Below, in pieces: positions 9,337-20,159 of a stretch of 64,000 nt of DNA. The stretch comes from Adiantum capillus-veneris. Lineage: Eukaryota; Streptophyta; Polypodiopsida; Polypodiales; Pteridaceae. Position numbers and translations under genes: made by a program. Position 1 is the stretch's first letter, and each line of letters starts with the position of its first letter. Where the stretch lies: assembly GCA_014529385.2 (NCBI GenBank), contig CM043953.1, positions 91,622,342 through 91,686,341 on the forward strand, written 5' to 3'. The notes under the pieces are model-generated. The model worked only from the letters and a program-made list of their open reading frames with translations. It searched no databases and had not been told where the DNA came from.

Positions 9337-10029
9337 TTGGAGGAAAGGATCTTGAATAGCAAGATTGAGTTTACTCTGGGAGAAGTTCATGGCATTGCAA
9401 AGCGTGAATTCCATGAGGAGATCATTGAAATCATCAAGAGGAAGAGGCAAACCCTTGCTGAAGTTTCTCGTCCACAGGTTGAAGGGAAAACCTCAAAGAC
9501 ACAAGGGATGCAACTGCAAAATAAGGAGAATGATGGAGCTGTGGTAGGATGCTACCAATCTAGTGGGAGAGTGCAGCAAGTGTATTTCTCAAATGATGAT
9601 GAAGAAGTTGAAGATATTCCTAGGAGTTACTATTCACGAAGTCATTGGGCAAGGGCTACTACAGAAACTTTGGTCAAGGTAGGTGATCTTGAAGAGCCAT
9701 TTGTTGCCTTGATTGACCATGGTTCAGAAATAAACATAATGTCAAAGAGTCTCTACAACAAGTGCAAATGGCCGATGGACACAGATCATGGCTGGATGGT
9801 AAAAGTGGCAAACAATTCATCCGGTGAATTGTATGCAGCATGTTCAGGTGTGAAGGTAACAATAGGTGATGTAAAGATTGACCAAAACTTCTTTGTACAG
9901 GATACATCTTCATATCATCTCATCCTTGGACAGCCCTACATTGTGGGAGTTCAAATGGAAACAAAGGTAATGGATGATGGTTCATCATATGCTAGGATAC
10001 GTAGCAAAGATGGTAAACGAGCTGTCTAA
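9337..10029 (+). CDS. Element G protease domain
   Basis: Same frame as gag, with open sequence between the gag TAA and this start (YDIEVATDLKKFLEERIL), so 9337 need not be a true start. An acidic segment (FSNDDEEVED) precedes a retropepsin domain with active site ALIDHGSEINIMS and ILGQPYIVG. The active-site triad reads D-H-G instead of D-[ST]-G; several Ty3 groups are recalled to carry this variant, which I cannot check here. It would process gag-pol. It ends at TAA 10027. Confidence 0.75.
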   Translation: MEERILNSKIEFTLGEVHGIAKREFHEEIIEIIKRKRQTLAEVSRPQVEGKTSKTQGMQLQNKENDGAVVGCYQSSGRVQQVYFSNDDEEVEDIPRSYYSRSHWARATTETLVKVGDLEEPFVALIDHGSEINIMSKSLYNKCKWPMDTDHGWMVKVANNSSGELYAACSGVKVTIGDVKIDQNFFVQDTSSYHLILGQPYIVGVQMETKVMDDGSSYARIRSKDGKRAV

Positions 10030-10360
10030 TTTCTCATAGTTTGTGTGAGCCATGAAAGAAATCGTGACAACCTCAGAGAACATCCTCTACCAAAGGTGAG
10101 CAAAGAGTTTCATGATCATAGAGAAATGATGGGTTTTGGCCAAGTACCATTGTAAAGCGGGATTGCAGTGGTACAGAAAGAAAAAGGGTCTCGCCTGATC
10201 AAAAAATAGGTGAAGCGTTTTCAACGAGCTCCTTGGTAACAAAGAATGGATCAGTATGTTTTACAAAACTTGAAGATTTGAAGAGATGTGAGAGGCAATA
10301 TGTGCATCATGTACAAATAGGCATGAAAAAGAGTGGGTTGCTAGAGCCTACTGAAAATGT
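10030..10360 (+). other. Pol linker of element G, frameshifted
   Basis: No complete ORF. The gag-pro frame continues (SHERNRDNLREHPLPKV...) with stops near 10153 and 10207, then the open frame changes to that of RT. It reads as decayed coding sequence between protease and RT. Confidence 0.6.
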
Positions 10361-11923
10361 TTGGGTTTGTGTGAACAAGTTTCTTTTGTAGATACTATGG
10401 GTGATCTTGACGCTATAATGGGGTCTAATTTGCATCTTGAAAATGAAGTTGTGGAAGTTTTCTCTATGGAAATGTATCAAGTAATAGAAGCCTTTAAAGA
10501 AATCCAAACAGTTGGCCCAGAAGTCCATGTTGAAACTAAATACAAGAGTGTAGCAAAGAAGGTGAAACCAGTAGCTTCACCCTTACCACCCAACAACAGG
10601 GAAAAGATTGAGCAGGCTTCTTTACAACCAAGTTTGAGGAATCCTAAAAAGATTGGGCATACCTTGACAAAGGAGTCTTTCCAAGACTTGCAGATTGGTC
10701 GCAAGGAGTTTCTAACACAGGAGGAGACAAAGTGCTTCAAAGAAATGCTTTCAAATCATGGTAAGGCTTTTGCATTTGAGCCACATGAGATAGGATGTGT
10801 CGATCCTTCTATTGTAGCTCCTATGGTAATTTTCACAATACCTCATGTGCCTTGGAATCTGCGGCCTATTCCGGTTCCAAAGGCTCATTTGCCAAAGTTA
10901 GTAGAGCTACTGAATGAGAAAATCAAAATGGGAATCTTGGAGCCTTCTTGTGCTCCATACTCAAATAGGTGGTTCACAGTTTCGAAGAAGAATGGTTCTC
11001 TACGCTTCATCCAAGATATGCAACCAGTGATCAAGGTGACAATTAGAAATGTAGGTACAGGTCCAATTGTGGATGTGTTTACAGAGGAATTTGCAGGGAG
11101 GTCAATCTACTCAATGGGGGATCTCTACTCAGGGTATGATCAATTTCAGCCTGCAATCGAAAGCAGAGACTTGACAACCATGAGGACACCTTTGGGTTTG
11201 GTAAGGATGTGTACCTTGCCACAGGGAGCAACCAACTCGGTTGCACATATGATGAATGGGATGAATAAGGTCTTACGTGACTTTATTCCTCAAATCAAAA
11301 TTCCTTTCATTGATGATTTGCCTATCAAAGGATGTGAAGAAAGTGACAAAGATGAATCTTTGGATGTCAAGGGATGTCGCAGGTTTGTGGTAAATCACAT
11401 AAATGATTGTGATAAAATTTTGTCTAGGTTGGAAGAAGTGAATCTTACATTGTCAGGGAAAAAGTCTATGTTTGGTGTCAATGAAGTGCTTATTGTGGGA
11501 CACATGTGCGGGCCATATGGTAGGAAACCTTGTCCAACAAAGGTAGATGCCATCCAAAGAATGAAAGAAACGTGCACTAGCATCACTGAGGTTAGAAGGT
11601 TTCTGGGAGCATGTGTCTTCTATGTTATTTGTATTCCACATTATGCACATGTAGCTGATCCTCTTTATCAGCTACTTAGAAAGAATCAGAAGTTTAAATG
11701 GACAGAAGCACATGTAAAATCCATGAAAAAGCTAAAGGAGTTGCTCCAGTCAGCAACAACTTTGAGAAAGGTAGACTATGAGTGTCAAAGGCCAGTAATT
11801 GTGACAGTAGACACCAGTCCTACAGGGATTGGATGGGCAATAGGGCAAGATGACAAAGAAGGACACAGGTATGTGGTAAGATTTGGAGCAAAGGTGCTCG
11901 CTAAAGAAACTATCCACAGATAA
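10361..11923 (+). pseudogene. Element G reverse transcriptase and start of RNase H
   Basis: Starting at TTG/ATG near 10361, 520 residues. RT motifs occur in order: HVPWNLRPIPVP; LEPSCAPYSNRWFTVSKKNGSLRFIQDMQPV; SIYSMGDLYSGYDQF; RTPLGLVRMCTLPQGATNSV; catalytic PFIDDLPIKG; VLIVGHMCGPYGRKP. RNase H begins at VIVTVDTSPTGIGWAIG with its first aspartate. The frame ends early at TAA 11921, where about one base of shift would carry it into the next ORF. The RT core itself is uninterrupted with both catalytic aspartates, so only the RH junction is damaged. Confidence 0.85.
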
Positions 11924-11940
11924 AGAGAGAGTTATGGGGT

Positions 11941-13674
11941 ATGGTTACAGCCTTGAAAAGTGGGAAAGAGTACCTAATTGGTGCATGTGTGGTTGTAGAA
12001 ACAGATTGTCTACCACTTCTTGGGATGATTACAAGCTGCTCAACTCCAGACATTGCTATGTTGCGGTGGATTGCCTACATTAAGTCCTTAAATCCTGAGT
12101 TTAAGCACATTGTAGGTAAAGACAATATAGTGGAAGATATACTATCAAGGGCAAGGTATGAAGATGAGTCACAAATGATTGACGAGGGAGATGATGTAGG
12201 CACAAAGTTCTATTCTATCTCTCATGTCAAAGGTAACAATGTCTGCATGACTAATCTACTTGAATCATTCTTGAAAGAGATTTATGAAGGTGATTGGCTT
12301 CTTATTGGAAGCTACTTGAGTACTCTAACAAAACAGGATGATTGGTCTGAACAAGAATTCACGAGGATACGCAGGAAAGTATATGGGTACTTTTTGAGGG
12401 ATGGTTACTTGTGGAAGCATCCTAAACAAAAGGGTGCTACACCACAAAGGGTTATATGTAAAAAAGAGACTCAAGTAAAGCTCATGCAAGAGTTTCATGA
12501 GAGTCTATGGGCTGGACACACGGGTGTATGGGCAACCTTCTCCAAGTTGAAAGAAAAATACTGGTGGAAGGGTATGTATAAAGATGTATCTCAGTTTGTA
12601 GAGACATGTGTAACTTGTCAAGTGTATTCAAATGTTCGACATCGTGATGGATTGCACTCTGCATATCCACTAGCCATGCACTATAAATGGGTTGTGGATC
12701 TAGTCACAATGCCTCTAGGACTCTGGCACATGAGATACTTAGTTCTTGCACGAGAGGAGCTAACTAACCAGGTTGAAGGAAGAGCATTAAGAGCTAAAAC
12801 CACAGAAGCTGTGTGAAAATTCTTTCTTGATGAGGTGATTTGCCGTTATGGTTGTGTGGGAAAAATCACTGCAGATAGAGGTGAACTGGATGCCGAAGAA
12901 GCAAGGGAGTTCTTTTCTAGATTAGGAATCAAGCTTTCTCTTACTACAACTTACAACCCTGAAGGCAATGGAAAGAGTGAAAGAGGGCATCCTCCTATCA
13001 TCAAACCTTTGGCCAAGGCTTGCGAAGGAAGTGTTGGTGAGTGGCCAAAACTGTTACCATATGCTTTATGGGCTGATCGTACAACACATAGCTCAGTAAC
13101 TGGCTACATGCCTGCGGAGCTAATGTATGGTCAAAAGCCAGTGATGCCGATTGAAGATACAATTCCCACATGGAATGTACTACCTTGGCAAGAGGGGCTT
13201 AGCAGGGAAGATCTCCTTGTACTGCGTATAAGGCAGCTAGAGAGAAGACCTGGAGACATTGAAGCTGCAAAAGAACGACTCAAAAATGCAAGGTTGAAAA
13301 ACAAGGAATAATTTGATAAGCGACATCGACTCAGGAGCAAAGCAATTGACAAAGGTGACTGGGTTTTGGTGTATGATAGTAGCCTTGATAACCAGCACAC
13401 AGTCATGCGTAAGTTTTCAAAAAGATGGTTTGGACCGTATGTTGTAAAGCATGTGCATGAAAATGCTACTTACAGCTTGTCTGAACTAGATGGTACAAAA
13501 GTAAAGATTCGCATTGCAGGAAAAAGGATCAAAATGTTTAAGAGAAGAGGAGACAATGATCCAGAAGATGTTGATGAGGAAGAAGAGCAAACCACAGGTA
13601 AAGATCAAAGTGAAGATGAAGATTTGGAATCATCCAGTGAAGAAAAAAGCAAGGAAGATGTACAAGAGGGCTGA
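11941..13674 (+). pseudogene. Element G RNase H end, integrase and C-terminal tail
   Basis: One frame with two internal stops, TGA at 12814 and TAA at 13309. RNase H ends with FKHIVGKDNIVEDILSR. The integrase zinc finger follows (HESLWAGHTG ... CVTCQ). The catalytic core has WVVDLVTMPLG, ITADRGELD and NGKSERGHP, so D, D and E are all present. The C-terminal domain has DKGDWVLVYDSS, KFSKRWFGPYVV and YSLSELDGTKV, then an acidic tail (DPEDVDEEEEQTTGKDQSEDEDLESSSEE). No chromodomain is seen. Both stops fit C-to-T change (TGG to TGA, CAA to TAA). Confidence 0.85.
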
Positions 13675-13719
13675 TCTTACAAAGAAATAATGTGGCACAT
13701 ACCGGAGGATGTGCAGGTT

Positions 13720-13732
13720 TAGAGGGGGTGGA
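13720..13732 (+). other. Polypurine tract of element G
   Basis: TAGAGGGGGTGGA directly precedes TGTCGTGC, the probable true LTR start. It primes plus-strand synthesis. Confidence 0.7.
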
Positions 13733-14897
13733 TGTCGTGCTGTGACACGTACATAGGGAACGCATGCTACAAGATCTATCTTGTAACTTTTTAGATACAT
13801 AATTATCTTTCTTATAATGTACATATGCATATTTAAGTATAATAATAAACCTTCTATCTCATCCTATTATTTTTCTCAAGGGTAACCTATCCTTACTTTA
13901 CCATTAGAAAATACTATGGGAAAAGCTCAATATCTCCGCCTCTTTAACTTGGGGCAAAAAGCATTGATTCTTTATTTCAACTATCTCATTATCATCTCAC
14001 ACCCTAGCTAGATCCTATATCTAGGGTAAACTCCAATATATATATATATTCTATGTATTTTTTATACTTTTTTTATATTTCTTTTTAAATAGCTACTAGG
14101 AGAGAATCAAATCCTAGTGGGACACTAGGTGGCATGATTTCAAAGATACACTTATTTTATGCATTATTGCAAGCATGATTACAAAACTTTGTCAAGGAGC
14201 AATGTCATGCTTTCATATGGCATGAGGTGTCCTTTGGAATTAAATGAAAGTCTAGGCTAAGGGGACCACGGGAAGACTTTTGCTGCCAGAAATGGACCCT
14301 ATTTTGATGAATTTTTTACACAAGGTTCCAATCTGAATTGGAAAATGATTTTAAAATGAAAATCGTAGATAATGAGCTGAAGTTTCTGCTCATATTTTTA
14401 CTTTTTTATTTGGAGTCACCGTTGAGGAGATATGATCAAAATACTGGACCCCAGACTGCCCACATCATGCAGGGACAGCTCATTTCCAACTTTTCCAATT
14501 TCTATTCACACTAGCTCCTCTCTTCTTGTGTAAACCCTTGGGGGTTCCCTTCACCAAAAGGGGACCTCTTCTTCCTGGAAAAGAAACTGAAGCATTCAAG
14601 CCATTGATGAGAGGAATTCTTGTGGGAGTGAGTAGTAATGCCTAATTGTACTTAGCCCCATTAACATAAGCCCAAGCCTACACTTTCTCCTAGAGGAAGA
14701 CTAGCCATTCTTGTACGCTATCCTTGGAAGATCAACTCTAATCAAAGAAGGTGTTGTACTTGGCGTATCAATCAAAGTGGAGTGCTCCCCTCTTCTTCTC
14801 TCTCCATCAATAATGGTGCCGAAGGGTTTGTCAAGTAAGATGTGTTCTACATTGATGTTTTCTTGATTTCTTGTTGTTTTCTTTTTCATCTCTAATC

Positions 14898-14958
<61 letters not shown>

Positions 14959-15176
14959 TATCTAATCTCATCTCCTTAACCAAACGTATCTCTCTCATTC
15001 TTAGTAATTCATCCTCTCTACAAATTTTAGGTTCTCCTTGCTAGAGGTACATCTCTCCCCGCAGTATCCTTATTGCCTACGGGTAAGAATAGGGCTTGTG
15101 AGGGAAACTTCTCATCTCTTCACTTCTCTCATATCTACATTTTTTTCATATCTACATTTCTCACATACTATCCTAG

Positions 15177-15395
15177 ATGAATAACCCACATGATGATCAT
15201 TTCTATCGCTTTCACTCTGTACGATCTATTAGAATTAACGTATGGATTAGCCGTAAAATACACTTTCAACAACGTATAGTGTTTCTCTTCGGCCCTGAAA
15301 GGCTCAATGAAATACTTCTATCACCGGATCCCATCATACTACCTCTCATAGACTATAATTTTTCTTTTGATGTAACCGTAGTTATCTTGCTATGA
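15177..15395 (+). CDS. ORF72, G 3' LTR copy
   Basis: Open 72-codon copy of 7098-7316, with about two replacements (H to R before KIHF; V to I after QQR). It overlaps ORF70 by ATGA, as in the 5' LTR. Retained only as part of the LTR; not independent evidence of coding. Confidence 0.5.
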   Translation: MNNPHDDHFYRFHSVRSIRINVWISRKIHFQQRIVFLFGPERLNEILLSPDPIILPLIDYNFSFDVTVVILL

Positions 15396-15604
15396 ACCAA
15401 GAGGATTTGTACACACAATTAATCCCAATCAGTAGACAATATATATATATTATGGTAAGCACAAAACTACAATTCCAAAGAACAATTCGTAGCCTATTTG
15501 GTCAGCCAAGATTGAATGCCATTAACTCATCTATTAACCCTTTCATATTACCCATGATACGATATGACCATAGCCTTGATGTTTTCATCTTCGTATTGTT
15601 TTGA
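15392..15604 (+). CDS. ORF70, G 3' LTR copy
   Basis: Open 70-codon copy of 7313-7525 with a few replacements (PISRQYIY; FQRTIRSLFGQ). The Gly in FGQ matches the element F copy at that site, which suggests it is ancestral. No stop has arisen in either LTR. Confidence 0.5.
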   Translation: MNQEDLYTQLIPISRQYIYIMVSTKLQFQRTIRSLFGQPRLNAINSSINPFILPMIRYDHSLDVFIFVLF

Positions 15605-15805
15605 CATTCTCTTTTGTGTTCTTTCTTTGTGTGTGTGAGTACAAGAGAGAAAGAGTGAGTCTTCTTTGATTGCACTTCTTTCCAAACCCTAGTCTTCATG
15701 GCATCTATGGTTTAACTCCTTCATATAGTTTTTGTTGAGTTCTCTCACAAACTCTCATAGCCATAAGCCCGGTGCTTTCCTGGCAAGACCGCAAATTTCT
15801 CGACA

Positions 15806-17310
15806 GTGCTGCCCATCCGGGACTTTTGGATGGGCATTTCGCACGCCCTTGTGGCCACTCTTGTTGAGGGCCCTAGGGGCCTTTACATGGAAAAAATTTA
15901 CAAAATTATTGTGTATGAGCATGAGATAAGGATGTAAGTTAGATGAACAGAGAGCAAGAGCTCCCCCCCGGGGGCCTTTGAAGCTGTTAGGGCCAGATTT
16001 TGGGAAAGTTTTGTATGTAGTAAATACAGTCCTTAACACAATAAAAAACATTGGTTCTTTGATTATTTTCAGATTCCATGGTTTTAATGCTTGTTGGAGC
16101 CCGTAGATTAAGGAAAAAGTAAGAAATGTGTGTTTTACATCATTTTTAAAAATATTGCCAACTTGCAAGTTGATTTTTGGAGAATCCAAGCAAGATATGA
16201 TTTTTTTGCATCACAGCCTAAAAGTTCAAAAAAAAAAGTGGCCGCAAGGACGCGCAAAATGTTTATCCAGGACTTTTGGATGAGCATTCCGCACGCCCTT
16301 GTGGCCACTCTTTTTGAGGGCCCTGGGGGCCTTTACATGGCAAAAATTTGTAAAATTATTGTGTATTAGCATGAGATAAGGATGTAAGTTAGATGTACAA
16401 AAAGCAAGAGCTCCCCCCCTGGGGTCTTATAATGACAAATAGGGGCTTTTCTTAATGCATGGCCATGAGATAGAGGTGTAGCGTTTGATGTAGTCAGAGA
16501 CACCCCCTCCCCCGCCCCCTCGCCCCTTTTTCTCTGTGTTCAAAGGTCTGGAACATTCACTATGTAAAATTTTCCTATATCATGTGCCTTCACCAGAATG
16601 GATTAAAGGCACCCCTTATAGGCCTTATCTACACATGTTTCTGTAACTTTACAAGAATATAAAATCCCTTCTGTTAAACACGTGTGATATGTTACATATA
16701 CTTTAGTGAACTCCCCAGTTCAAAGGCCTCACAAATCCTGTGCACTAAACATTCAGCACTAGAAATCGACCAAACAAGGAGCCAATTTTTACTTCCTTGT
16801 GTCCACCTCGTGTTCTTGGGAATGTTTTGGTTAAGCCATTTATTTGGTATTTGAAACCACATGTGACCCCTATTGTTATAGTATCCAACCAAAGGTTCTT
16901 GATTAGCAGTTTACATAGGCTCGAGTGGTACATATCTTCTATGTTAACAATGCATGTATCTATAATTTATGTTTACACTTTCTCTATCCAAATGAGCTAC
17001 ATAGTAAAAATCAAATCCGCAATTTAATAGTTAAGTTCACAAGGTAATAGCTATTGGTATCATCTTTAGCAATACCAAAGACATAGCTACCAATGGCTCA
17101 TGATTAGGGATATTTAAGAAGATTTGATACCAAAAACTTGTATATCAACACCTCCATCTCAAGTTGTCATTTCTCTAAGTCAAGCTTGGCATAGGCATAG
17201 TATGGAAACAATAACATGTTGAAAAGCAAGAATTTAGCTTTCTCAACTTGTGAAATGTTGCTAATGATATATATTCGCATCCTCAAATGAGGACATCTTG
17301 ACAAAGGTTA
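15806..17310. other. Unassigned DNA between elements G and A
   Basis: No gene supported. It contains a spaced direct repeat (15815-15978 and 16265-16428), a C-rich stretch near 16501-16530 and AT-rich DNA from about 16550. The ORFs here are short and unlike known domains. The left LTR of element A starts abruptly at 17311. Confidence 0.6.
15815..16428. repeat. Spaced direct repeat, two ~164 bp copies 450 bp apart
   Basis: Copies at 15815-15978 and 16265-16428 share GACTTTTGGATG.GCATT, CGCACGCCCTTGTGGCCACT, GAGGGCCCT.GGGGCCTTT and a C7 run. They differ at roughly one site in ten. The spacer is unlike the copies, so this is a dispersed pair, not a tandem array. Identity unknown. Confidence 0.85.
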
Positions 17311-18204
17311 TGTGTGTGATAATGCCTTGCCAAAATCAGCCCCCATCTCCCTCTTGGTCGACCCCTCTTGCAATTTACTCTTGCTGGTACTCCATTGGAC
17401 CCTGCAAAGCTTAGCCAATCATAATTGAGAAGCATAAGTGATAGCCTTGTGACATGTGTCCCCCTTTCCCCTTTTGTGTGAGAGCTTTAGGTAATTAAAT
17501 AATATGATTAAAATCTCATTGGACCCCTTTGTCTTTTGGCCAATAGGAAGCAGGCAAGCCATTGGGCTTTTGAATGCTCATTGGATCCCTTGGGAGACTG
17601 TCCAATAGTCTTCTAGAGAGATTAATTCTTATTGGTTATTTTATTAAGTGTTTTTAAATGAATTAAACTAGATTTATTCTAGCCTAATTCTCATTGGTCC
17701 ACCTCTATGGCCATCCAATAGGATTTGAGTGCACCTTGTGGGCAATTGGACTAGGGAGCTGACATGTGTATGATTGTGCCCTTTGTGTAAATGGAAGCTT
17801 TGGAGTGTGTGTGTGTGTGTGTTCTCTCACCTTTTCTCTCTCTTCTCCTACCTTTAGGACTCACCCCCTCCTATCTAGGATCACTTGAAGACTTTTTGGT
17901 CATCACATAAGTATCCAATTCCACTAAGCTTGACCATTTGGACACAACCTTTAAATTTTGGAACCTTAGCATTTTGGAAGTCGTAATGGGTTGAACCTAG
18001 GGTCTTTGAAGCCCATTGTTTGCACATTTCTCTTCTGCAAATGCCCTTTGGATCCCTATTTTCCCTCATTTGGATCCCTACTGTGATCAGTCTGCTAGCC
18101 TTGTGAATAATCTATCTTTTTCTCCCCTGGTACATCCCCATATTAAATGATTAGTTTAACATGAGAAAATCATTTAGGAGAATTAGATACTAGTTATTAT
18201 GCCA
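17311..18204 (-). repeat. Truncated 3' LTR of element A
   Basis: Matches about 26255-27139 of the 5' LTR (AATGCCTTGCCAAAATCAG... to ...TTATTATGCCA). The outer ~700 bp are absent; similarity starts abruptly at a (TG)n tract, suggesting a deletion or recombination there. The polypurine tract complement (TTACCTCTCTCTT) follows at 18205. Confidence 0.85.
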
Positions 18205-18217
18205 TTACCTCTCTCTT
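18205..18217 (-). other. Polypurine tract of element A
   Basis: Minus strand AAGAGAGAGGTAA abuts the 3' LTR; element B has the same tract at 31035. Confidence 0.65.
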
Positions 18218-18959
18218 AGGATCATAGTCATCCTCGACTATGGGGTAGAGAAGATAAAGCCTATTCATTAGTCCTTTTTATAGCGGGTAGAGGATCCCTC
18301 TCTTACCCTACGACATCGTTCCAGAATGGATGACTAATCCATTTGGCACTTGAGAACCTAAGGCTACCGCAAGCATGTCTGTGCATTAGTCCTATCAATC
18401 TTCCATAGTAGAGTGACAAGCTCTTCTTGGTGTTTGGAAGACATCGTCTCCACAAACTTGATTTTAAGCATGCATGCTTAACATTTGTGCACAATAAAGA
18501 AAAAGAGTCTTATAAGACAAAAACTTTGTTTATTTTAAACATTTGTACATTTGCTTACTCTAGGGAAGCATTGTAAGCATTGATAAGGTTAAATTTATCC
18601 TTTAGTTGTATGCTTTGCATCCATCTAGCATCTTCAAAAGAATAAAATACCATCAGATAGTCTTACCACCTCTTAATACCTTGTCTTTATGTTGGAGAAT
18701 GGACTCGGGCTACAGCACCTCTTCTTGGTCCTCAATCTCTAGTGGGTCTTCAATAGTTGGTTCTTGAGGTGGCTCTCCCTTGTAAGACTTTAGTAGGCTC
18801 ACATGGAAAGCATTGTGTATGAGCCAATGACTGGGAAACTTGAGTTGAAAGGTCATCTCATTGATTGGTCTAAGAATCTGGAAGGGACCATAGTACCCTT
18901 TTGCTAACTTAGCATTGTACTTTTGGTATCCCGTAGGATTCTTGCGTGGTGTGCCTTAA

Positions 18960-19748
18960 TCAAGCCTTGGGAAATTTAAGCAAGACCCGATCATTTTCTT
19001 TAAAGGCTTGGGATTTTCTGTGCTTATCAGCCGCAGCCTTTTGCCTTTGCTGTGAGATAGAGATAGCATCCTTAATCTTTTGAAAAGATTTTTGTAGGTC
19101 TCGGCTATACTCATCTGCAGCAAAGATCTTTCCATGTACTTTAGGTAGCAGGGGACATTTGGATCTTCCCTCAATTACCTCAGAAGGTGCTTTTCCCGTG
19201 GAAGTATGTACAGTGTTATTGTAGGCATACTCCACTAAGGGTAAGTACTTCTCCCATTGGTATCTTTGATCTACTTCCGTTACATAGGCTTTTAGTAGAT
19301 CCAGAATTGTTAGGTTAGCTATTTTACTTTGGCCATCCGTTTGTAGGTGATAGGCCGAAGAGAAATTTAGCCTTGTTCCTAAATTCTCAAAGAGACCCTT
19401 CCAGAAATTACTGGTCATTCTAGGATCTCTATCCAACACTATGGACATTGGCAACCCATGGTACTTGAAGATTTGTGAAATGAAGAGGGTTGCCATTTGA
19501 TGGGCTTTGATAGTCTTTTTGACAGGTATAAAATCAGCTAGTTTATCAAACTTATCTACTATCGTCCATATTCTCGTATTCCCATGTATAGACTTAGGCA
19601 ATCCAAAGATAAAATCCATGGATATGCTCTCCCATGGTGAATTAGGGATTGGCAAAGGCTGAAGCAATCCAGGTTGCTTCCCTCTATCAAACTTCGTCTT
19701 TTGGCATACCATACATTTAGAAACATTCTCTTGTATATTTTCTTTCAT
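18960..19748 (-). pseudogene. Element A integrase, catalytic glutamate lost
   Basis: 262 residues: zinc-finger cysteines (CMVCQKTK); core with SMDFIFGLP (first Asp) and LDRDPRMTSNFW (second Asp); then LQTDGQSKIANLT, where the third catalytic residue of D,D-35-E is Lys instead of Glu. Element B reads DGQSEIANLT here. The C-terminal DRVLLKFPKA ends at a stop, and the rest of the C-terminal domain and chromodomain (down to about 18620) follow out of frame. This integrase could not join DNA. Confidence 0.88.
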
Positions 19749-20159
19749 GGTAGGCCAATAGAAATATGTTTCAATCCCTTTTAGGGTAGACTAAATCCCT
19801 CTATGCCCTGCATAAGGAGGAGCATGAGATTCATACATTACTTTCTCACATAGTGAGCTAGTAACGCATAGTCTATTGCCATAGAGAATATAACCATCTT
19901 ATAAAGTAAATGGTTCCTCTTTCTTCCCTAATGCAAGGGTTGAAATCACATCTCTAAAATCGGGATCAATAGCATACTCATCTATCATAGAAGATAGATC
20001 ATTGTGAGTTGCTATAGAAACCGCATTCACTCTTGGCCGTCTTGAGAGTGCATCGACTACTTGATTATGCTTGCCAGCAATGTGAGCGATATGAAAATGA
20101 AATTGCGAAAGGAAATTTTCCCACCTTATTTGTTTGTTGGAGAGCTTGGTCTACGCCAT

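Larger units (their letters stand above)
5752..15805 (+). mobile_element. Ty3/gypsy element G with ~2 kb LTRs
   Basis: Two long direct repeats (5752-7726 and 13733-15805) flank, in order, a primer site, gag with zinc knuckle, protease, RT, RNase H, integrase and a polypurine tract. The YWWKGMYKDV and DHGSE motifs set it apart from elements A and B, so it is another Ty3 clade. gag is open; pol carries several stops and a frameshift. The 5' LTR appears to lack the first ~49 bp of the 3' LTR, and I find no target duplication, so the left edge is probably truncated. Confidence 0.9.
13733..15805 (+). repeat. 3' LTR of element G
   Basis: Begins TGTCGTGCTGTGACACG after the polypurine tract and ends ...TCGACA at 15805. 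Similarity to the 5' LTR begins at 13780. It differs by a longer (AT)n tract (14903-14956), a ~35 bp insertion near 14138 and loss of TATA near 14554. Both small ORFs remain open. The following GTGCT has no counterpart left of the 5' LTR. Confidence 0.88.

Noticed and set aside
16900-17310. Possible copia RNase H relic (LAFSTCE-like reading)
   Set aside because: Only a few residues match and neighbouring frames give no other copia motif.
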